DNA of 64,000 nt, taken from Aotearoamyces nothofagi. Its lineage: Eukaryota > Ascomycota > Leotiomycetes > Leotiales > Tympanidaceae. The stretch lies in assembly GCA_015345905.1 (NCBI GenBank), contig JADDTR010000004.1, positions 1,054,001-1,118,000 of the forward strand, written 5' to 3'. A program made the translations under genes and the position numbers. A model generated the notes under the pieces. That model had not been told where the DNA came from. It ran no database searches and worked only from the letters and a program-made list of their open reading frames with translations. The first letter of the stretch is position 1, and each line of letters begins with the position of its first letter. Positions 58,713 to 64,000 of this stretch are shown one piece after another.

Positions 58713-59233
58713 CCTGGGTGACGTATTAGACTAAGGGAGAAATATGATCTTTCGGCGACGTATTAGAGTCTTGTCTCATATTGGCAATAGCTTAATTTAC
58801 CTCTAGTAAACTGTTTTCTTTTAGTTGACTTCATAACTTTCAAATGCAACAATCCTGAGGAAGACAGAAGCCGTGGCTTACCTTTTCAGCCTTTGTCTGT
58901 GTGATTCTTGCCGGGACAAAGTGGACCCGCTTGGAAGCTATCCGGCGTAAGGATAAAGCTAGACGTGGACAGAAAGAAGGGCGATGGGGTCTCAAAGGCT
59001 GCTAAAAGAAGAAAGAGATCAGGTACTTTTAGAAGTATATTGTGTGAATAGACCGCGACACTGGAATAGAGACTGAAAGATACAAGATCTAGGCCACATC
59101 ATTCAGGTGTACAAAAGTCAGGGAAAGGGTCCATGGAATGCCCATAGAAACTGAGCTGTTTGCTTGTAGATTGACAAGAGAGTCAGCTTAGTGAAAGCCT
59201 GCGATGTTCTGTTCAACATGGGCTAGATCCAGA

Positions 59234-59300
59234 ATGGGATTGAAAGCATGTGATCGATGTAGGGGACGACATGTTATGAAATGTGATGCCCCAGGCTCGC
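59234..59300 (+). pseudogene. Possible remnant of a Zn2Cys6 transcription factor N-terminus
   Basis: The frame from an ATG at about 59235 reads MGLKACDRCRGRHVMKCD, close to the opening of a fungal binuclear zinc cluster, but with seven instead of six residues between the second and third Cys. No second half of the cluster follows in frame. A donor-like GTATGA at about 59301 comes next. Confidence 0.25.
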
Positions 59301-59339
59301 GTATGACTAAAAATGCCCTATTCCGAAAAGGAGTTAGGC

Positions 59340-59590
59340 TACATCGTCCATCGTCTGTCTGTGAAGTGTCGAAGAACGACGAACGTCTCTCCAGCGCCGG
59401 TCTTGCTTTCCACGAGTATCTCACAACTCTTCTTGCTTATAATGTCTTCAGCCAGAGCATCAAAGTCTTTGCCATACAAGGCATCTCTTGTAAGTCTATA
59501 GGCAATGTTGCCAGTATCCGGTGTAAGGATACTCTAAGCAACTGCCCGTGTCGCATCACGGCCCATGGCGGCTTCAAATCTTTCCCCATT
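59340..59590 (-). pseudogene. Coding-like minus-strand segment, probably decayed
   Basis: On the minus strand one frame reads RFEAAMGRDATRAVA, an in-frame TAG, then SILTPDTGNIAYRLTRDALY, GKDFDALAEDIISKKSCEIL and VESKTGAGETFVVLRHFTD. Composition is far more protein-like than other frames nearby, and a CTGAC-CAATAG acceptor-like site precedes it. The stop inside and lack of flanking exons suggest a gene fragment. I do not recognise the family. Confidence 0.25.
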
Positions 59591-59923
59591 TTCTCTATTG
59601 GTGTCAGAACCACATCAGAGGTATCAATCACATCACGTCTCTTTGCTTTATTCATTTTGTTACTCTTTTAGGACCTCTTTGGTGGTAATATGTCCTTCTT
59701 CAATTCCCTCCAAATTCCTCGCTGGCTGAATTCGGAAGGCAATCTTCTCGCTAAAAAGCCGCTAAACCCAACAGCTGCATATCCTTTTGTCGACAACATC
59801 GACGCGCCTCCTAGTAACATCATCAACATTCTAACTTTCTCCTCGCCAATCCCCGGAGAGTCAACTTTACAACTCGATTTTTCGATATTCCAACAATCCT
59901 TACGCTCAAATCTACCGCTCGCA

Positions 59924-60791
59924 ATGGCTGGAGGCAAAGGAAAATCAGGTGGAAAGTCATCCGGAGGCAAGGTCGGCGCCGATGGAAGCAAGAAGCAGCA
60001 GAGTCATTCAAGCAAGGCTGGCCTTCAGGTTAGTAATCCAATCTATGTGAACCCTATGTTTTCGACTTTGAATGCACCGGTTTGCGCATCGATCTGGCTG
60101 GTGAAATCATCGCGTTATCACCCCGCCAAAGTCGCGTCATGACTCGATATCTACGAGCCACCTCTGTACAATGCGCAACTCTCTATGGAGAGCGCGCTGG
60201 CTTTACGACCGTCGCATGCGGTATAGATTCATGAAAATTCTTTTTGAGACCTATAATCCAACGCGCCTGGCCAGAAAACCAGCCCGAACACTTGTCGCGT
60301 ACTGGTAGAAGATTTTTATTCCGAAGCTACGCATATCATCACACCCATCGAGTCCAGCCTTGTTTATTACTGCTTGTGCTATCTCAAGATTCAGGAATGC
60401 TGACAATTTTTCTTGTTGTAGTTCCCTTGCGGTCGTGTCAAGCGTTTCCTCAAGAATAACACCCAAAACAAGATGCGAGTTGGAGCTAAGGCCGCCGTCT
60501 ATGTCACAGCCGTTCTTGAATACCTTACCGCTGAAGTTCTCGAACTTGCAGGAGTGAGTCAAAATGTGAATTTCTATCATTTCTGTGCTAACTATATACT
60601 AGAATGCCGCCAAAGACCTCAAGGTCAAGCGTATTACCCCTCGCCACCTCCAGCTTGCCATCCGTGGTGACGAAGAACTCGACACATTGATTCGCGCCAC
60701 CATTGCTTTCGGAGGTGTACTACCACACATCAACCGTGCACTGCTCCTCAAGGTTGAGCAGAAGAAGAAGAACAAGGGCATCGAGGCTTAG
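59924..60791 (+). CDS. HTZ1: Histone H2A.Z variant
   Basis: The H2A.Z variant placed by SWR1-type remodellers at promoter-flanking nucleosomes. Exons 59924-60028, 60422-60553 and 60603-60791 give 141 aa. The N-terminus [20 protein letters not shown] is the acetylatable Gly/Lys tail. Then [40 protein letters not shown], and [20 protein letters not shown] follow. [20 protein letters not shown] and [11 protein letters not shown] are the H2A.Z docking-domain forms, which separate it from canonical H2A. The first intron is 393 nt, by far the longest intron in the window. Confidence 0.97.
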
Positions 60792-61152
60792 ATGTATAAT
60801 TCTATGGCTAGGCACCGCTTGCTGTTTCTTACTTGTTTATGGTTGGTCAAAGATTTTGATGGTGTAAGGGGATATTTGCTTTTTCGGTTTTCATATGGGC
60901 TTCACAAGATGAACTGAGATTGGCTCGCTGATTGTCTCTTCGTGCATTTGCTGAGACGGGCATGAGGCTGTAGGATGGAAAGAATTCGTAGTTGTACTAA
61001 TAGCAACAATGATCAAACTAGGATGATCTGTGTACTGGATACAACATCGTCGTGAAGGTCAGGCAATGGGTGAGATAAAGGTTGGTGTTACAATGTGAGA
61101 TCTATAAGTAATCTAATGTTACAATCGCGCCGGACCTTTCCCTAGCATTCAC
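60792..61152. other. Intergenic, convergent 3' ends
   Basis: About 360 bp between stops on opposite strands. No feature seen. Confidence 0.5.
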
Positions 61153-62085
61153 CTACACCTCAACTTCGAGCATTTCCTCCTTTCGTTCTTCCCAACTTCC
61201 CCTTCTAGGCACATCACGGTAACGTATCAGGTGCTCAAAAGTCTCCTCCCTACCCAAAAACATATCAGCATCCCCTTTAGCATCAATACTAAATTCTTCA
61301 TTCTCTGCGTTTTCATCTACAGTTTTCAAAATCCCAGATGGCTGGTGCGGGTGTGTATACAGTAATGACAGCCCTTCGGCTGCATCTGTCCTCCTTTCAT
61401 CCAGCTCCTGCACGAAGAAAGACACTTTTTTCCAGCTAGGTGGCGATACAGGCGAGGGTGCCGTGTCTAGAGATAGCAAAGAGGGCATGCGGAAACATTC
61501 TGACGGGTAGTCACAGTCTGTATGGCAATCTTTGGTTTCTTTCAAAACTGGCGAGACAGCATCAAAGCGGGAAAAATCACGTCGCCACGCATTCCATATT
61601 GCCCAGCCGTCGTAGTCGAACTCGCTGGTGCAGCCCTGAGCTTTCTTTCTCTTGCGACGTTGCTCTTTGACCCGCTGGTATTGTTCCTGGGTAGGGACTG
61701 GGGATTTGGCACTTTGTGCATCATCGAAGCTGTTGCTAGGGGAAGGGAAGAAGAAACTCGGTGCGAATGCGGACGGGCTGCAGGATGTGGGAGGAACACT
61801 GACGAAGCAGAAGTAGTGTCCGTCGTTTAGACATCGTCTGGTTGTTCCGAGTCTGTACGTCGTGTAGCATAAGTGGCAACGCCAGAGCCAAGGACCGGGA
61901 GACGATGGCGGCTGGAGACTTGTGCTTGGTGTGCGGGTAAGCTTGAATTGCGGAGTTGGCAATGTGTGTAAGGTAGCATGGTCTGGATGTGGTGTTCTCG
62001 GGAGTAGTGGGGACGGAGGAGTTGTGTGCTGGCGTAGGTGGGAGGGGGGTTGCAAAGAAAGTATGATAGATCGTGGATGAGGCAT
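61153..62085 (-). CDS. Uncharacterised 310-aa protein with a Cys/His-rich motif
   Basis: A single-exon frame ending REERKEEMLEVEV-like acid tail (final residues KEEMLEVEV). The start MPHPRSIILSLQPPSHLRQH at 62085 is chosen; the open frame continues upstream to 62226 but with unlikely composition. Notable parts are WLWRCHLCYTTYRLGTTRRC followed by LNDGHYFC, which has a C-x2-C and later C-x3-H pattern that could bind zinc, and EFDYDGWAIWNAWRRDFSRF. The middle is Lys/Arg-rich (KEQRRKRKKAQG). I do not recognise a named family. The motif block looks conserved-type rather than random. Confidence 0.65.
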   Translation of the reverse strand: MPHPRSIILSLQPPSHLRQHTTPPSPLLPRTPHPDHATLHTLPTPQFKLTRTPSTSLQPPSSPGPWLWRCHLCYTTYRLGTTRRCLNDGHYFCFVSVPPTSCSPSAFAPSFFFPSPSNSFDDAQSAKSPVPTQEQYQRVKEQRRKRKKAQGCTSEFDYDGWAIWNAWRRDFSRFDAVSPVLKETKDCHTDCDYPSECFRMPSLLSLDTAPSPVSPPSWKKVSFFVQELDERRTDAAEGLSLLYTHPHQPSGILKTVDENAENEEFSIDAKGDADMFLGREETFEHLIRYRDVPRRGSWEERKEEMLEVEV

Positions 62086-62870
62086 TATGAAGGTATAAAG
62101 GGGGTTGGCGATAGAAGAGCAGATATTCGACACAGTTCGTGGCGTCGGAGCACTGGACAGGGTGTAGCTGTACAGCGAGATTTCCGGAATAACGATATAA
62201 GAAATTAGTATTGATAAATGAGGCAATTAAGAGGTCCAGCTTCGACAAATTTAGAGTGTATCGCAATACTCTTGCGAAATAATTCAAAAAGGAAGACTGG
62301 CTTCTACGAGGTGCTCAAATGTTATGAAGACAGGTCCGAACGGGATCTTAAGCCGGGAGAGAATTGAAATGATGATCCGGGAGGTCTCATGTGGAAACTA
62401 TAACGAGAAATGAGAAGACATCCCATGTGAAGTTGTGAGATAAAAGATGGGGTTCTTTGTCTTGATGGAAGGTCTCTGAGACCTTGACATTCGCATCTAG
62501 AACATGATCAAAAGGAGTAAAGTCTGAGATGTATTTTAGGAACAAAGAAATAGTGACAACTCGACTGAAGCTTTTTGGATCAACCATGGCAGTCCTCAGC
62601 TAATAGCTTGTGAGTTGTTGTTTCTGAGGAGATCACGTGTATGGCGGCTTGTATGTACTTGTCATCCCTGAAGTCCAGACCGGATGTCAGATTAGTCGCG
62701 TAAGATAACGGGTCTCGCCGGGAATACTTCTTATCCGAGACGACCTCGAATCCGTAGTACTCCAGGACTCGGGACCCACAGTCGATACGTGATACGGAAT
62801 AAAGGTTCACCCATCGCGATGTCTTGTTTGTACCACATAATACAGCACATCGCGGGCGACCTTCGCTGCT
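62086..62870. promoter_or_regulatory. Divergent upstream region of the 310-aa gene and the Zn2Cys6 gene
   Basis: About 785 bp. An ATCACGTGT motif is at about 62631. Minus-strand frames through 62580-63122 overlap the Zn2Cys6 gene and are rejected. Confidence 0.45.
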
Positions 62871-64000
62871 ATGCCTAAAGTACGCCCTCGGGCAGCTGAG
62901 CAGCGTACAGGAAATGGCTGCTGGACCTGTAGACTCCGAAAGCTGAAATGTGACGAGGCACAAGATGAATGCAAGGAGTGTTGGCGACATGGTATCCCAT
63001 GTGCTGGTTATGGATCGAAGCCGGATTGGAAAGATGGTGGAGCCAAAGAAGCAGAGAAACTCGAAACTGTGAAATCCATCATCGCTCGAAGGAGAAAGAA
63101 TGGCTATCGACGACGAACTCAAGATGGCATTGTTGAAAAGAAGTCTCCAGCTCCAATTATATCACCAGCATCAACAGAGTCAGCAGTAGTGGTTAGTATA
63201 GGCCAAGAGATTGAGTTACCTTCGCTGGACCACCTTCTGTATCGTCCTTTTGCAAATTCTTCGGCCTTTGAATATCAATCATTTATCGCGGAGCCAGCTA
63301 CCGTGTCTCCAGAAAAATTACCAATTGATTCCTCGACTAGAGAAGATGAACTTCTCATGCATTATCTCGATTATGTTTTTTATTTACAATTTCGACACCA
63401 TAAATATGCAGCAAATTTCTCCTCTCGAAGCTGGCTATTCTCCCTCGTCAAGCGTATTAGGCCACTCCGGCATTCTGTTCTAAGCCTGAGTGCCCTGCAT
63501 CAGCACACCTTGAATCAGCAAGGAGTCTATGGACCTCATCATGATGACACATTACGTGAATTACGAAGTCACCACTCGTCAACTCTCAGCGAACTACGCC
63601 AGTTTATCCATGATCATGCTAATGATCCCTCGGCGGATAACCATGTTCCTATACTTGCTTGCTGCGTCCAGTTAATTTCGTTTGATGTATGATATCAATC
63701 CAACGGATAATTGTGGAAGCTGACGGGTTCATAGCTCTTCCAAGGTGGCAAGAGCCAATGGTTTATGCATTTGCAAGCAGCTGCCACCCTAATAGCAGAT
63801 CATGTTAATCGCGTTGGAGCAGGATCTAGGCTAGAACAGCAATTTCACGAAGATATGGCTTCCAACTTCTGTACCGGCGCAATTATGTGGTTTGACATTC
63901 TTGCCACTGCGGCAACAAACAGAAAACCACTGTTGTATAGCACTCATCAAAGATTACTCATGTCTCGGCCACCCATGGTCAATCTAGAGAACATTATGGG
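62871..64000 (+). CDS. Zn2Cys6 transcription factor, 5' part (runs off the window)
   Basis: A fungal binuclear zinc cluster regulator. Residues about 17-44 read CWTCRLRKLKCDEAQDEC then KECWRHGIPC, a C-x2-C-x6-C-x6-C-x2-C-x6-C cluster with the preceding G-N-G. A basic linker follows (IIARRRKNGYRRRTQDG). The middle region begins LLMHYLDYVFYLQFRHHKY and matches the style of the fungal-specific TF domain 2 (PF11951). The first exon ends at 63688; a short intron with donor GTATGA and acceptor TTCATAG (ending 63737) leads to LFQGGKSQWFMHLQAAATLI. The 3' end lies beyond 64000. Targets are unknown. Confidence 0.9.

Larger units (their letters stand above)
58713..59923. other. Intergenic between amidase start and H2A.Z, with possible decayed coding fragments
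   Basis: About 1.2 kb. Two pieces look coding-like: a Zn2Cys6-like start on + near 59234-59300 and a minus-strand segment near 59340-59590. The remainder is the promoter and leader of the H2A.Z gene. Confidence 0.4.

Noticed and set aside
59690-59923. In-frame upstream extension of H2A.Z
   Set aside because: The reading frame stays open upstream of the ATG at 59924, but H2A.Z begins with MAGGKGK in all fungi I recall and the extension has no family resemblance.

Overview
The window comes from the nuclear genome of a filamentous ascomycete (Pezizomycotina). Genes are short and dense, carry introns of mostly about 45-80 nt with GT-AG borders and CTAAC/CTGAC branch points, and lie on both strands without operons. 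The repertoire fits this: ATG8, H2A.Z, a Zn2Cys6 regulator, GtaA-type glutaminase, NatC, Pol III and Arp2/3 subunits. Placement in Leotiomycetes is only an impression from protein flavour. I could not test it.

Layout. 0-7.1 kb: the 3' end of an unknown gene (+), HEM13 coproporphyrinogen oxidase (-), ATG8 (+), a NCE101-like small membrane protein (-) and the mitochondrial GTP/GDP carrier GGC1 (-). 7.7-15.9 kb: RPC82 (-) diverges from QCR2 (+), followed by ATP15 (ATP synthase epsilon, +) and the NatC subunit NAA35/MAK10 (+). 16.5-27 kb: a large disordered protein of unknown function (-), a MINDY-type deubiquitinase with a C-terminal CaaX box (-), TRM6 (+) and ARPC3 (-). 27.4-37.4 kb: a SANT-domain co-repressor resembling SNT1 (-), deoxyhypusine synthase (+) and CWC27 (+).

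37.4-49.1 kb is quite different. The only convincing gene is a PIN4/Cip2-like RRM-R3H RNA-binding protein at 45.0-47.0 kb. About 7.6 kb upstream and 2.1 kb downstream of it are low-complexity DNA. This holds many unrelated short tandem repeats (strikingly often pentanucleotides), a 450-bp A/C/T-only triplet tract, purine-only tracts, a diverged local duplication, a 239-bp MITE-like inverted repeat, and two more copies of a sequence related to its arms.

49.1-64 kb: HSF1 (-) with a perfect three-unit heat-shock element in its own upstream region, a secreted and apparently GPI-anchored GtaA-family glutaminase (-), an amidase-signature enzyme (-), a stretch with possible decayed gene fragments, H2A.Z (+), a small conserved-looking unknown protein (-), and the 5' part of a Zn2Cys6 transcription factor (+) that runs off the window.

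Most genes are core housekeeping functions: haem synthesis, respiration, mitochondrial GTP transport, tRNA modification, hypusination, N-terminal acetylation, chromatin, splicing and autophagy. They are not a functional cluster. The accessory character lies in the PIN4-flanking repeat island and in the 52-59 kb secreted glutaminase/amidase stretch. No rRNA, tRNA, CRISPR array, retroelement or intact transposase was found.
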